A DNA stretch of 64,000 nucleotides from DATJGR01 sp963787045 (GCA_963787045.1 CAWBBR010000010.1:124001-188000), one strand, 5' to 3'. Shown: positions 48,135-58,306, counted from the first letter of the stretch. Notes: generated by a model not told the origin, from the sequence alone. Program-made: numbers and translations.

Positions 48135-48871
48135 ATGAATCGACTTCAGGCTTTTCTGATCCACCTCGGGATCAGTCTTTCGATCTTCGGCGTGCTCGCG
48201 TATCTGGTCGTCAAAGTCTGGTACCCGGACTTCTTCTTTCATACCGACGGCGGTTGGCAGGGACTACGTTTGCTGCTCGGTGTCGATCTGGTGCTCGGCC
48301 CGATGCTGACGCTCATCGTCTATCGCGCCGGCAAGCCTGGACTGCGTTTCGATCTCACGGTCATCGGCGTCGTCCAATTCGTCTGTCTCGCCGCCGGTGT
48401 CTGGATCGTTCACGGCGAGCGGCCGTTGGCGATCGTCTACGTCGATGGCTCGTTCTACAGCGTCACTGCACAGTCGTTCAAGGAGATGGACGTTCCGGTG
48501 CCGGATCTGGACGCACTGCCCGGTCCGTACCCGAAGTGGGTCAGCGTCAAGCTGCCGAAGGACTACGACGACCAGTCCGCCATACGCGGCGAGATGCTCG
48601 GCAGCGGACGCATGCTCTCGACTCGGTCGGAACACTACGCGCCGTTCGACATAAAAGACCTCGATGAAAAGGAGGCTCGTCAAGCGAAGGAGATCGTGGA
48701 CCGCGACCGCGACTCGCACGCGCTGCCACCTTGGCTTGCCGAGCACGGTGGTGGAATCGGACGACTATCGCTTCTACCTATTCGGCGCGCGATACGCCTA
48801 TTGCTACCTTGGCTTCGACGCGAACGGGGAGCGATTCGTCGGGATCTTGCCCGTGCGCGCGAGCAGGTTAG
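48135..48871 (+). CDS. TfpX/TfpZ-type type IV pilin accessory protein (frameshifted)
   Basis: The protein opens LQAFLIHLGISLSIFGVLAY and has WYPDFFFHTDGGWQGLRL, GVDLVLGPMLTLIVYRAGKP and GVWIVHGERPLAIVYVDG, the pattern of TfpX/TfpZ accessory proteins, with three or four membrane helices. The frame changes at about 48745; the C-terminal part DDYRFYLFGARYAYCYLGFD and ERFVGILPVR lies one frame over and probably ends near 48871 after another slip. TfpX-type proteins help pilin assembly or display and are usually encoded beside pilins, as here. The exact end is uncertain. Confidence 0.75.
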
Positions 48872-48898
48872 GAGAACCAAGGGCGCTCACGCTTCGCT

Positions 48899-50815
48899 TC
48901 AGATGCTGGCCAGCGACGCTCTGCGCTCTTTCAACTCCGCGACGAACGCCGAATCACCCGCCGCTGCCGCGTACGCATCCAAACGGTCAAAGTAGCGGTC
49001 GCTCGCATTCGGATCGACCGCGCCGCAGGCGCTCCATCCATGGATACACCACGTTGCGCAGCAGCCCATAGCCCTTCGATTCCTGTGACGTCGCCGCAGT
49101 AGTACTGCAACAGCCGATCGATTCCTGGAACGAAGAGCGGGTCCAGCCCAATTGCGAATAGCAACAATTCCTCCGTCGACTCACCCGGAGGCGCGTCCGC
49201 CCGCCGGCGGGAACTCGTCGAGAAATTGCGCGAAGCGCAGATAGCTCAGCGTGTTCCACGGATCGGCAGCCAGCGCCCGATGGAACGTCAGATACGCCTG
49301 CTCGCGGCAGATAGTCGCGAGTCCGGCTCCGCCCGCGCCGCTCGATGCAACAGTATCGCTTCACCGAGCACCGGAATGCCTCGATTGCCGTTGATGCGTT
49401 GCGCGATGCGCGCATATTCGAGCATCCGGTGTTCGTCGCCACGAATCGATGTGACAAGCCCCAAGCTCGTTGGCTTCTGAAAGACTCCCGGCCGTTGCCA
49501 CGTCCAGCGCCAGGTACAGCCACATCACGCAACCCATCGCGATGCCAACGCCGACGGCGCGCGCGGTACTCTGAATCGGCGTGCTCAGTGCGGGCTGCGG
49601 CCACCGCTCGTGAGAATAATCGCGCACCCAACAGCCCAACGAGGATGCTGAGCGGCAAGCTATAGAACATGAAGTTGACCAGTGCGTGAGCGCAGACGGC
49701 GCAGCAGCGCGAGCGCGAAACCGAGATCTGCAAGCGAGGCGTCGCGCGGGTCCGATCGAAGCAACATCCGGGCGCGACCCAATACCGCTCCGACGAACAA
49801 GCAACAGCAGTGCCAGGAAGCGGCACGCCGCCTTCGACGAGGAACTGAACATAGTCGTTGTGAACGAACAGCCCGGCAGTATCCTGCTCGAGCGGCGAGC
49901 GATAGCTCGGATAGAGCAGAGGAAAACAAAACACGCCAATGCCGAACGGATGCTGCGCGAACATCGCAAGCGCCGACCGAATCAGTTCGTAGCGAACCGT
50001 CCAGTCCGCCGCCGAATTCGAGTCCCTTCGCCGGCGCGTCGGTCAACGCCGTGACTGCAACCGCGACAACTATCGCGAGCGCAACAACTCCCAACTGAGC
50101 GAAGCAATCGTCTCCAGGCCGACGCGTCGGATCAGCAGCAATCGACGATCCATAGCGCGAACGCGACGCCTACGATCACCAACGCAGTCCGCGATCGTGT
50201 CGCGATGATCGCCAGGACCAGTATGAAGCTCGACGCCAGCACTAGAGCATGTCGATACGCGAGGTCGTCTCGTGCACCGCGCCAGCCTTGCGCGAGATAC
50301 CGATGAACGAGCGGAATCCAAACCAGATACATCAAGGTGGCGTAGTTGTTCGGGTCGAGCCAACGGCTGATGCGCACGCTCACCGAGCAACACGAACCGT
50401 GACGCAAGACACGGCAGCGAGTGCGATCACCAACGCCGAGATCGAAATCGTGCAGCACGCGCCACGCCATCGCGTTTTGCATGACTGCCGAGCCGCTGAT
50501 GAACGCGAGCGGCGCCGCCGCAAGCACCCAGCTGGCTGCGAAACTGTTCTCCGGTCTGATGCTCAGTCGATACGCAACCACCAGGTAGCCGAGCATCGCG
50601 AGCGCAGGCCGAATCCCCGAACGTTGGCCTCGAGTTCGTCCGCGATCGCGGAGGAGCCGACACAGACGAGTGCTACCAGCAAAGCAGCGACCGCGAGCCC
50701 CAGATAGACAAGATTGGCGCCGTATCCTGGAAGACGCAGGCTCGCGCCATCGCGAGCGTTAGCAGGATCGCAGGCCGCGATCGAGTCGTCTGCGCGAATC
50801 AGCGTGGATGGTCAT
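48899..50815 (-). pseudogene. O-antigen ligase / pilin O-oligosaccharyltransferase-like membrane protein, many frameshifts
   Basis: Pieces in all three minus-strand frames fit one gene. They are hydrophobic N-terminal helices (ANLVYLGLAVAALLVALVCV), LGYLVVAYRLSIRPENSFAA, a block DPNNYATLMYLVWIPLVHRY, RSRTALVIVGVAFALW, then the Wzy/ligase loop HPFGIGVFCFPLLYPSYR and VHNDYVQFLVEGGVPL. The soluble C-terminus ends FVAELKERRASLASI at 48901. At least six frame changes are needed. The family transfers glycans onto lipid A or pilins; the position between TfpX and two pilins favours a PglL/TfpO-type pilin glycosylation enzyme. The density of slips suggests local low-quality sequence. ATG 50815 is a guess for the start. 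Confidence 0.65.
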
Positions 50816-50923
50816 CTGCGACAGAGGTACAATTCGGATTCTGGTTGACGCGCGACATCAGGACGCCGTCAGCGCGACACGTCCTTGCATCAGCTCGATT
50901 CTAGCGGCGCGCATCGATCGGTG

Positions 50924-50999
<76 letters not shown>

Positions 51000-51054
51000 G
51001 AGACCGCGGCGCGCAGAATAACCGGTTTTCGAGCGGGGCCTTAAGGCGTGCCTG

Positions 51055-51428
51055 CTAGCAGACGATCTTCGCGGGATACTGGCGACAGACGGTCGTGCCG
51101 ACTCGATCGGTTGCCGTCACGTGTAGCTGGTCGCTGCCGACGACGAATCGTGTACACGGTGCCGTCGTTCTCCTGCGGCTGCCACCCGAGCAGCCGGCAG
51201 GTTTGCGTCAGGTCGCGCCGTTGTAGACGCCCGGCTGGTAGACGCCGTTGCGCAGACGGTAGTCCTCCTCGAACGACTTCGACCGTCGCAATGTTGTTGA
51301 CCAGCGCACCGATTCGCGAGGTCTACACGTAGCCCTCTGTACGCCGGTAGCGCGATCGCCGACAGTACCGCGAGACATCCGACCGCAACCATCAGTTCGA
51401 TTAGGGTGAAGCCCGACTGTTGTCGCAT
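51055..51428 (-). CDS. Type IV pilin-like protein with C-terminal disulfide region (frameshifted)
   Basis: The N-terminus is a class IVa prepilin signal: MRQQSG with cleavage after G and the methylated Phe start FTLIELMVAVGCLAVL, then the long hydrophobic helix. After about residue 35 the frame slips. The C-terminal part LTQTCRLLGWQPQENDGTVY, then VVGSDQLHVTATDRVGTTVC and RQYPAKIVC, lies over two frames and stops at 51055. The corrected size is about 124 residues. The cysteines suggest a disulfide-bonded C-terminal loop. It probably acts as a minor pilin of the pilBCD system. Confidence 0.75.
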
Positions 51429-51462
51429 ACGCAGGTTTGCATCATCAGAATCCTAAGACACG

Positions 51463-51490
51463 AAAAAGGAAGGGGCCATCGGCCCCTTCC
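51463..51490 (-). terminator. Rho-independent terminator after the second pilin gene
   Basis: Arms GGAAGGGGCC (51468-51477) and GGCCCCTTCC (51481-51490) pair perfectly around a 3-nt loop. On the minus strand the stem is followed by TTTTTC. It lies 25 nt after the pilin stop at 51516. It should limit read-through into the second pilin gene, consistent with high pilin expression. Confidence 0.92.
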
Positions 51491-51515
51491 AGAGTTATGA
51501 CGAGTCGGTTCAAAC

Positions 51516-52004
51516 TCAGATCTGCGTCCAGTCCACGACTACCGGTTTTCGTCGACAGATGACGCCGTGAAGTCGCCGTAGGCCGGGCACGTCGACCGAC
51601 AACCGTACCGGTGATGGCGGAGGCGAGCGGTCGGCCGCCGTACCGCGACGCCAACGACTCCCGCTGTCACTGGCGACTGCCGTTGCATACGGAGGACCGA
51701 CCACCCGGCGCCTTCCGCCTTGGCTGTTCATCGCAGTGATAACGCGGAGCGGCCTGAAGCGCCGCAATCTGCGCTGCGGCGTCTGCGTATGGCATCCATC
51801 GCGACGGCTTGGCCTGGACTCTTGCGCAGTCTCGTTCTGAACAAAGCGAGCGCCTTCTTCCCAGTGCGCGTTCACCTTCGACATGTTGGCGTTCTTGATG
51901 TAGTCCTGATAAGCGGGCAGCGCAACAGCGGCGAGGATGCCGATGATGGCGACCACGATCATCAATTCGATAAGGGTAAAACCCTTCTGCATTGCGTGTT
52001 TCAT
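51516..52004 (-). CDS. Type IV pilin (probable major pilin, frameshifted)
   Basis: The N-terminus MKHAMQKG is a short prepilin leader cut before FTLIELMIVVAIIGILAAVA, the canonical class IVa helix with Glu5, and continues PAYQDYIKNANMSKVNAHWE. After about residue 58 several compensating frame slips occur: RKSPGQAVAMDA, ADAAAQIAALQAAPRYH, PPYATAVASDSGS, AYGDFTASS and the end VVVDWTQI lie in different frames. The corrected length is about 163 residues. A strong terminator follows and a sigma-54-like site lies upstream, both typical of a major pilin. The gene is divergent from pilB. Confidence 0.8.
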   Translation of the reverse strand: MKHAMQKGFTLIELMIVVAIIGILAAVALPAYQDYIKNANMSKVNAHWEEGARFVQNETAQESRPSRRDGCHTQTPQRRLRRFRPLRVITAMNSQGGRRRVVGPPYATAVASDSGSRWRRGTAADRSPPPSPVRLSVDVPGLRRLHGVICRRKPVVVDWTQI

Positions 52005-52431
52005 CGTAGTTAGCTCCATACTCCAAAGCGTCAAATCACAATCAGAACGATAAAGCGGACGACTGTCGTTCATTCCGATTCTTCGTCAGCCTCCGCGGAA
52101 GGTGCAAGTCGCTATGCCAAGGCCGACCTTTTCCGTTTCGCGTTTACTCGCGAGCGCCTTTTACCAACAGCTTCAACGCGTTAGGGGAGTCTAGTCGATT
52201 CTCCGCGCGATGCCACCCAATTCGGTCACTCGATGCTGTACGTTACTTGCCACGTCACAAGCTGACCCACGCCGTCACTGGCATAACATACCGGGTCGCA
52301 CTCGGATCGCGTTGTGCCCTTTGTGACCCCTTTATCGACACTCTAGTGACGCGCGATTAGACTTCGGCCCTTATGCGCGACTACTGTTGATGGTCAAGGA
52401 AATAGCCGACCGACAAGGACTGCGATCGTCA
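52005..52431. other. Intergenic region between divergent pilin and pilB genes
   Basis: This 427-nt gap holds the divergent control regions of the pilin gene (minus) and pilB (plus). Apart from the sigma-54-like site at 52103-52120 I see no gene, RNA or strong hairpin. An ATG at 52390 could extend PilB at its N-terminus. Confidence 0.6.
52103..52120 (-). promoter_or_regulatory. Sigma-54-like promoter upstream of the pilin gene
   Basis: On the minus strand TTGGCATAGCGACTTGCA contains a -24-type GG and a -12-type GC. Eleven bases lie between them, whereas 10 are typical, so the spacing is one base long. Given the indel errors in this area, one base may be spurious. The GC lies about 100 nt before the pilin start. 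PilR-controlled sigma-54 promoters drive pilA in Pseudomonas. Confidence 0.5.
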
Positions 52432-54156
52432 ATGGCTACGCAAACGGTACCGCTCTCGGGACTCGCTCGACGCCTCGTCGAGGACGGCATCCTGGACGCG
52501 GACACAGCTCAGACGGCCAGCGAAGACGCCAGAAAGGCCGGTCTTGCGTTCGTCAGCTTTCTGATCCGAAACGAACTCGCAAACCCGCGCTCGATCGCCA
52601 CGTCGGCCTCTGAAGAGTTCGGCGTTCCAATCATCGATTTGTCGTCCTTCGACCTCGATTCGATTCCCAAAGACCTCGTCAAAGAACGACTGATTCGTCA
52701 GCACAACGCGTTGCCGCTGATCCGACGCGGCGTCCGCCTGTTCGTTGCAGTGTCCGATCCGACGAATCTGCAGGCGCTCGACGAGATCAAGTTCCATACC
52801 GGAATCAATACCGAGCCGATCCTCGTCGAAGAGGACAAGCTCGCGACGATCATCGAGCAGTTCCTGTCGCGACAGGACGACAGCTCGCTGGGCGATCTGG
52901 CCGACAACGATCTCGACGACCTCGATCTCGAGGCGTTCGATGAAGACGCCGGCCCGGATGACGACGTCGGGTCTGCGACAGACGACACTCCGATCGTTCG
53001 CTTCGTCAACAAGATGCTGCTCGACGCGATCAAGATGGGCGCGTCCGACATTCACTTCGAGCCGTACGAGAAGACCTATCGGATTCGCTTTCGAACCGAC
53101 GGCATGCTGCACGAGGTCGCAAAGCCGCCAGCCAACCTCGGCACCCGATTGTCCGCCCGTCTGAAGGTGATGTCGGAACTCGACATCTCTGAACGCCGGA
53201 TGCCGCAGGACGGTCGGATCAAAATGAAATTGTCGAAGACGCGATCGATCGATTTTCGCGTCAACACGTTGCCGACCCTTTGGGGCGAGAAGGTCGTGCT
53301 CCGGATCCTAGATCCGCAGAACGCAAAACTGGGTGTCGACCAACTCGGATTCGGCGAGGCCGAGAAGCAGCGTTTCATGGAGGCGCTGTTCCGGCCGCAA
53401 GGAATGATCCTCGTCACGGGCCCGACGGGTAGCGGTAAGACCGTCACCCTCTACACGGGGCTCAACATTCTGAACAGCGCCGAACGGAACATCGCGACCG
53501 CCGAAGATCCGGTCGAGATCAACCTCGAAGGCATCAACCAGGTACAGGTCAACCACAAGGTCGGGCTGACGTTTTCCACCGCCTTGCGCGCGTTCCTGCG
53601 GCAGGACCCGGATGTCGTGATGGTGGGCGAGATCCGCGACCTCGACACCGCCGAAATCGCTGTCAAGGCGTCTCAGACCGGGCACATGGTGCTGTCGACG
53701 CTTCACACCAATTCCGCCGCCGAGACGCTGACCCGTTTGCGCAATATCGGGGTTCCGGCCTTCAACCTTGCCACGTCCGTGAGCCTCATCATCGCGCAGC
53801 GGCTCGGGCGCCGGCTTTGTACCAGCTGTAAGACCACGATCGACGTGCCGCACGACACCCTCGTCGCTGAAGGCTTCACAGAAGCGGACATCAAGACCGG
53901 GTTTCAGGTGTTCGTGCCGAACTCCAAAGGCTGCGAGAAGTGCAGAGAGGGATATAAGGGCCGTGTCGGAATATATGAAGTAGTTAAAATTACGCCCGAG
54001 ATGTCTCGACTTATCATGGCGGACGGAAACAGCATCGAATTGGCCCGGCAGGCCCGTGAACATGGCTACCCCGATTTGCGCCGGGATGGCTTGATCAAGG
54101 TGATGCAGGGCGTTACCAGTCTGGCCGAAGTCAACAGCGTGACCACAGGGCATTAA
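52432..54156 (+). CDS. pilB: Type IV pilus assembly ATPase PilB
   Basis: The 574-residue ATPase has an N-terminal GSPII-E domain (FGVPIIDLSSFDLDSIP), a short acidic linker (DLADNDLDDLDLEAFDED) and the motor domain with Walker A GPTGSGKT (330-337), Asp box AEDPVEINLEGINQV, Walker B DVVMVGEIRD (394-403) and a CxxC pair in LCTSCK and GCEKCREGYKGR for zinc. It drives pilin polymerisation at the inner membrane. ATG 52432 is chosen; ATG 52390 is possible. pilC begins 15 nt after its stop. Confidence 0.95.
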   Translation: MATQTVPLSGLARRLVEDGILDADTAQTASEDARKAGLAFVSFLIRNELANPRSIATSASEEFGVPIIDLSSFDLDSIPKDLVKERLIRQHNALPLIRRGVRLFVAVSDPTNLQALDEIKFHTGINTEPILVEEDKLATIIEQFLSRQDDSSLGDLADNDLDDLDLEAFDEDAGPDDDVGSATDDTPIVRFVNKMLLDAIKMGASDIHFEPYEKTYRIRFRTDGMLHEVAKPPANLGTRLSARLKVMSELDISERRMPQDGRIKMKLSKTRSIDFRVNTLPTLWGEKVVLRILDPQNAKLGVDQLGFGEAEKQRFMEALFRPQGMILVTGPTGSGKTVTLYTGLNILNSAERNIATAEDPVEINLEGINQVQVNHKVGLTFSTALRAFLRQDPDVVMVGEIRDLDTAEIAVKASQTGHMVLSTLHTNSAAETLTRLRNIGVPAFNLATSVSLIIAQRLGRRLCTSCKTTIDVPHDTLVAEGFTEADIKTGFQVFVPNSKGCEKCREGYKGRVGIYEVVKITPEMSRLIMADGNSIELARQAREHGYPDLRRDGLIKVMQGVTSLAEVNSVTTGH

Positions 54157-54171
54157 CTGTCCAGGTGAAAC

Positions 54172-55392
54172 ATGGCAGCAAGCGCGTTATTCGTTTGGGA
54201 AGGAACTGACAAGCAGGGGCGCCGCGCCAAGGGCGAAATTGCCAGTTCGAATCCCGCCATCGCGAAGGCGGAGCTGCGCAAGCAAGGCATCAATGCAACG
54301 CGCCTTCGCAAGAAGGGCGCCGGCCTCAGTTTCGGCAGCGGCAAGAGCATCAACTCTGCGGACATTTCGCTGTTCACGCGCCAGATGGCGACGATGATGC
54401 GCGCTGGCGTCCCCCTCGTGCAGTCGTTTGAGATCGTCGCCGACGGCGTAGACAAACCAAAACTACGTGACCTCGTGCTCCAGATTCGTTCCGACGTTTC
54501 GTCCGGCAACACATTCGCATCGGCGCTGCGGAAGCACCCGGTTTATTTCGACGATCTCTTCTGCAACCTCGTAGATGCGGGCGAACAATCGGGCTCTCTC
54601 GAGACCATGCTGGATCGAATCGCGAGCTACAAGGAAAAGACCGAGAGCCTGAAAGCGAAAGTGCGCAAGGCAATGACCTACCCGATCGCGGTCGTCATCG
54701 TCGCCGTCATCGTGTCCGGGATCCTGCTCATCAAGGTGGTGCCACAATTCCAGACGGTCTTCGCAGGATTCGGCGCTGAACTGCCGGCATTCACGATGTT
54801 CGTCATCCACATCTCCGAGGTGGTCCAGGCATATTGGATCCTGTTCCTGCTCGCGATCGCAGGCGCAATCGCCGGCTTCACCGTCGCGAGGCGCCGCTCG
54901 AAGCCTCTGCGCGACGCCATCGACCGTACCGCGCTCAAGTTGCCGGTGGTCGGGAACATCATCGAGAAGTCGGCGGTCGCACGGTTCGCGCGCACGCTTT
55001 CTACGACGTTCGCAGCCGGTGTGCCGCTGGTGGACGCGCTGAATTCCGTGGCCGGGGCGACCGGCAACTCGGTATTCGTCAACGCGGTGTACAAAGTGCG
55101 CGACGACGTTTCCACTGGCCAGCAGCTGAATTTCTCGATGCGCAGCACCGGCGTATTCCCGAACATGGTGGTCCAGATGGTCGCCATTGGAGAGGAGTCC
55201 GGCGCGCTGGATACGATGCTCGACAAATCGGCCACGTACTACGAAGAGCAGGTCGACAATGCCGTCGACAACCTGACGGCGCTGATGGAGCCCATGATCA
55301 TGTCCGTACTCGGCGTGCTCATCGGCGGCTTGATCATCGCGATGTATCTGCCGATCTTCCAACTGGGTCGGGTCGTCGGCGGCAGCGGCTGA
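54172..55392 (+). CDS. pilC: Type IV pilus inner-membrane platform protein PilC
   Basis: The 406-residue protein has two GspF domains and three membrane helices: FTRQMATMMRAGVPLVQSFE in the first domain, VVPQFQTVFAGFGAELPAFT in the middle, and FARTLSTTFAAGVPLVDAL with a terminal PMIMSVLGVLIGGLIIAMYL. PilC transmits PilB motion to the pilus. It is the middle gene of pilBCD and starts with a leader resembling WEGTDKQGRRAKGEI. It is intact. Confidence 0.95.
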   Translation: MAASALFVWEGTDKQGRRAKGEIASSNPAIAKAELRKQGINATRLRKKGAGLSFGSGKSINSADISLFTRQMATMMRAGVPLVQSFEIVADGVDKPKLRDLVLQIRSDVSSGNTFASALRKHPVYFDDLFCNLVDAGEQSGSLETMLDRIASYKEKTESLKAKVRKAMTYPIAVVIVAVIVSGILLIKVVPQFQTVFAGFGAELPAFTMFVIHISEVVQAYWILFLLAIAGAIAGFTVARRRSKPLRDAIDRTALKLPVVGNIIEKSAVARFARTLSTTFAAGVPLVDALNSVAGATGNSVFVNAVYKVRDDVSTGQQLNFSMRSTGVFPNMVVQMVAIGEESGALDTMLDKSATYYEEQVDNAVDNLTALMEPMIMSVLGVLIGGLIIAMYLPIFQLGRVVGGSG

Positions 55393-55412
55393 CACGCCTT
55401 AGCGCCGCGCGC

Positions 55413-56264
55413 GTGTTCGAGACCCACCTTCTCAGCCAAGGATGGCCGGTCCTGGTCTTTCTGATCTGGATCGGCTTGTCCGTCGGCAGCTTCCTGAACG
55501 TCGTGATTTACCGCGTGCCCGTCATGCTCAAGCGCGACTGGCGCGCGCAAGCCCATGAGATCCTCGAACTGAACACGCCGGTTGAATCGCTTCCCGCGTT
55601 CAACCTCGTTACGCCTCGCTCGCGTTGTCCGAGTTGCGAATTCGCCATTCCCGCGCTGCACAACATTCCCGTCGTCAGCTGGCTGGCGCTGCGCGGACGC
55701 TGTGGCAACTGCAAAGCGCCTATATCCGTGCGCTATCCCTTCGTGGAGCTTCTGACAGCGATCGCGTCCGTAGTGGTGATCGGGATTTACGGATACACGT
55801 GGACCGGCTTCGCGGCGCTCGCGTTCACCTGGGCGATCGTTGCACTCACGTTCATCGACTTCGATACGAAACTGCTGCCTGACCAGATCACCCTGCCGCT
55901 CTTGTGGCTCGGTCTGATCGTCAATTTCTCCGGTACGTTCACCGACCTCGGATCTGCGGTGATCGGTGCCATCGTCGGATATCTGGTGCTGTGGTCGATC
56001 TACTGGGCCTTCAAACTGATAACCGGAAAAGAAGGCATGGGTTACGGCGATTTCAAACTGCTCGCCGCGATGGGCGCGTGGTTCGGTTGGCAGGCGTTAC
56101 CGATGCTCGTGCTGATCTCTTCCATCGTCGGCATCGTGCTCGGAGGCGGCGTGCTGTTGATACGGCGCAGCCGTGAAGCGATTCCGTTCGGTCCTTACCT
56201 CGCCATCGCAGGCTGGGTGACTCTGCTTGCTCATGATAGGGTGATCGCCGTCGTTTTCGGCTGA
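55413..56264 (+). CDS. pilD: Prepilin peptidase / N-methyltransferase PilD
   Basis: The 283-residue aspartic protease has the N-terminal helix VGSFLNVVIYRVPVML, two CxxC pairs (CPSC and CGNC, about 70-98), and the two catalytic aspartates in FIDFDTKLLPDQITLP and GMGYGDFKLLAAMGAW. It cuts and methylates the two prepilins encoded at 51-52 kb and also type II pseudopilins. GTG 55413 is the start; its ribosome site is weak. coaE follows 9 nt later. Confidence 0.94.
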   Translation: MFETHLLSQGWPVLVFLIWIGLSVGSFLNVVIYRVPVMLKRDWRAQAHEILELNTPVESLPAFNLVTPRSRCPSCEFAIPALHNIPVVSWLALRGRCGNCKAPISVRYPFVELLTAIASVVVIGIYGYTWTGFAALAFTWAIVALTFIDFDTKLLPDQITLPLLWLGLIVNFSGTFTDLGSAVIGAIVGYLVLWSIYWAFKLITGKEGMGYGDFKLLAAMGAWFGWQALPMLVLISSIVGIVLGGGVLLIRRSREAIPFGPYLAIAGWVTLLAHDRVIAVVFG

Positions 56265-56273
56265 GAGCCCCGC

Positions 56274-56879
56274 ATGTTCGTCGTCGGAATCACCGGAGGA
56301 ATCGGCTCTGGTAAGTCGGCCGTATCGGATCGATTCAAACGCCTCGGTATCAAAGTCGTCGACGCCGACATCGCGTCCAGAGAAGTCGTGAAGCCGGGAC
56401 AGCCGGCATTGACCGCAATCCGCGAGCACTTCGGCCCCGAACTCATTCAGTCCGACGGTACGCTCGATCGGGCACAGCTTCGCAAGCGCGTGTTTGCAGA
56501 TCCCGAAGAGCGGCGCTGGCTCGAGCGACTGCTGCATCCGTTGATCAACGAATACCTTCGAGCCGAGCTGGCCAGCGCCGACTCACCGTACGCAGTTCTT
56601 GTGTCACCGCTACTGATGGAAACCGGGCAATCGAGATTCGCGACCAGGATTCTGGTGGTGGATGTTCCGGAGCACGTACAGCTCGCTCGAACCATGGCGC
56701 GTGATTCCAACGACGAGGCGCAGGTGAAAGCCATCATGGCGGCTCAAACCGGTCGCAAAGCGCGGCTTGAAATCGCCGACGACGTGATCACGAACGACGC
56801 GGGTTTCGAAGCGTTGGACAAGGTCGTTGACGAGCTGCACGCGCGCTATCTCGAACTCGCTCACAAGGCTCGAAGCTGA
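56274..56879 (+). CDS. coaE: Dephospho-CoA kinase
   Basis: The 201-residue P-loop kinase has GITGGIGSGKSAVSDRF (8-24), VVDADIASREVV and RRWLERLLHPLI, and catalyses the last step of CoA synthesis. It is in the pilD-coaE-yacG order common in gammaproteobacteria. Its stop overlaps the yacG start by 1 nt (TGATGG). Confidence 0.95.
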   Translation: MFVVGITGGIGSGKSAVSDRFKRLGIKVVDADIASREVVKPGQPALTAIREHFGPELIQSDGTLDRAQLRKRVFADPEERRWLERLLHPLINEYLRAELASADSPYAVLVSPLLMETGQSRFATRILVVDVPEHVQLARTMARDSNDEAQVKAIMAAQTGRKARLEIADDVITNDAGFEALDKVVDELHARYLELAHKARS

Positions 56880-57079
56880 TGGCCGATGCACCGGCTCGCA
56901 TCGTCCCGTGTCCAACGTGTCGCAAGCCGGTGCATTGGAGCGAGACGAATCGTTTTCGCCCATTCTGTTCCGCGCGCTGCCGGTTGATCGACCTCGGCGC
57001 GTGGGCGGCGGAGCAACACAGGATTCCGTCTGAAGAGCTCGACGACGAGTCGGAGGGCGAAGATCCGGAGCGAGACTGA
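56879..57079 (+). CDS. yacG: DNA gyrase inhibitor YacG
   Basis: The 66-residue zinc protein has cysteines 11, 14, 30 and 34 in CPTC and CSARC, and HWSETNRFRPFCSARCRLID in between. The acidic C-terminus SEELDDESEGEDPE is typical. YacG binds GyrB and blocks its activity in E. coli. It is convergent with argJ, 9 nt apart. Confidence 0.94.
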   Translation: MADAPARIVPCPTCRKPVHWSETNRFRPFCSARCRLIDLGAWAAEQHRIPSEELDDESEGEDPERD

Positions 57080-57088
57080 ATCGTCTCG

Positions 57089-58306
57089 TTAGGTGCGGTA
57101 CTCCGCGTTGATGCGGACGTATTCGTAAGAGAAATCACAGGTCCATATCGTCTCGCGAGCGGTGCCTCGGCCGAGGTCGATCCGCACTACGAACTCCGCC
57201 TGACTCATCACGCGGGCACCGGCTTCTTCGGTGTAGTCCGGGGCGATCATGCCGCCGCGCGCTACGCACACGTCGTCGAGGTATAGCGCGACGCGGTCGG
57301 GATCGAGCCGTTCCACGCCGGCCCGGCCGATCGCCATGCAGAAGCGTCCCCAATTCGGATCGCTCGCGAACATCGCGGTCTTGATCAGCGGCGAGTGTCC
57401 CACCGTGTACGCAACCTGCAGGCACTCGGCCGTTGTGCGGCCGCCTTCGACTTGCACGGTCACGAACTTGGTTGCGCCCTCGGCGTCTCTGATGATGCGC
57501 TGCGCGAGTTCCCTCGCGACGTCGACGATCCCATCGCGAAGCGACGCGTAACCCGGATGATCTTCAGCATCGACCTCGGCATTTCCCGCGGCGCCCGTTG
57601 CGACCACGATGAACGAGTCGTTGGTCGACGTATCTCCGTCGACGGTGATTCGATTGAAGCTGGCGTCGGACGCAAACTTCACGATTCGATCGAGACACTG
57701 CTGCGAAACCGCGGCGTCGGTACCGATGTACGCGAGCATCGTCGCCATGTCGGGGCGGATCATTCCCGCGCCCTTCGCGATCCCTGTGATGGTGACTTCA
57801 GTCGCGCCGATACGGATCGAGCGGGACAACGCTTTAGGCCCCGTATCGGTCGTCATGATCGCTCGCGCGGCCGGTTCCCACGCGTCACCCATTGCTCTCG
57901 CCGCCTTGGGAACGCCGTCGCGCAGCTTCGCCAACGGCAATCGCTGACCGATCACACCGGTGGAAAACGGCAGGACCGTCTCGACCGGCACGTCGAGCGC
58001 TTCGGCGACCCAACGACAGCACTGGAGCGCATCGTCGATGCCCGCGGAACCGGTTGCGGCGTTTGCGTTACCGCTGTTCACGAGAATCGCGCGCGGCGAG
58101 GTGCGCGAAAGATGCTCTTCGCATACCCGAACGGGCGCGGCCTTGAAGGAACTCTGCGTGAATACACCGGATACGCGACTACCGGCCGCCAACGACATTA
58201 CGACGAGATCGTCGCGTTGCGTCTGCTTGATCCCGGCATTGGCGGTGCCGATTCGAATGCCGCGAACCGATGCGAGTTTGCCGAGCGTCGGCAGATTGAC
58301 CGCCAT
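57089..58306 (-). CDS. argJ: Bifunctional ornithine acetyltransferase / N-acetylglutamate synthase
   Basis: The 405-residue precursor is self-cut at KGAGMIRPDMATML, with Thr189 as the new N-terminal nucleophile of the beta chain. Other blocks are GVFTQSSFKAAPVRV, ILVNSGNANAATG, FSTGVIG and the end CDFSYEYVRINAEYRT. It recycles acetyl groups in arginine synthesis. ATG 58306 overlaps the secA stop, so argJ is translated from the secA transcript. Confidence 0.95.
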   Translation of the reverse strand: MAVNLPTLGKLASVRGIRIGTANAGIKQTQRDDLVVMSLAAGSRVSGVFTQSSFKAAPVRVCEEHLSRTSPRAILVNSGNANAATGSAGIDDALQCCRWVAEALDVPVETVLPFSTGVIGQRLPLAKLRDGVPKAARAMGDAWEPAARAIMTTDTGPKALSRSIRIGATEVTITGIAKGAGMIRPDMATMLAYIGTDAAVSQQCLDRIVKFASDASFNRITVDGDTSTNDSFIVVATGAAGNAEVDAEDHPGYASLRDGIVDVARELAQRIIRDAEGATKFVTVQVEGGRTTAECLQVAYTVGHSPLIKTAMFASDPNWGRFCMAIGRAGVERLDPDRVALYLDDVCVARGGMIAPDYTEEAGARVMSQAEFVVRIDLGRGTARETIWTCDFSYEYVRINAEYRT

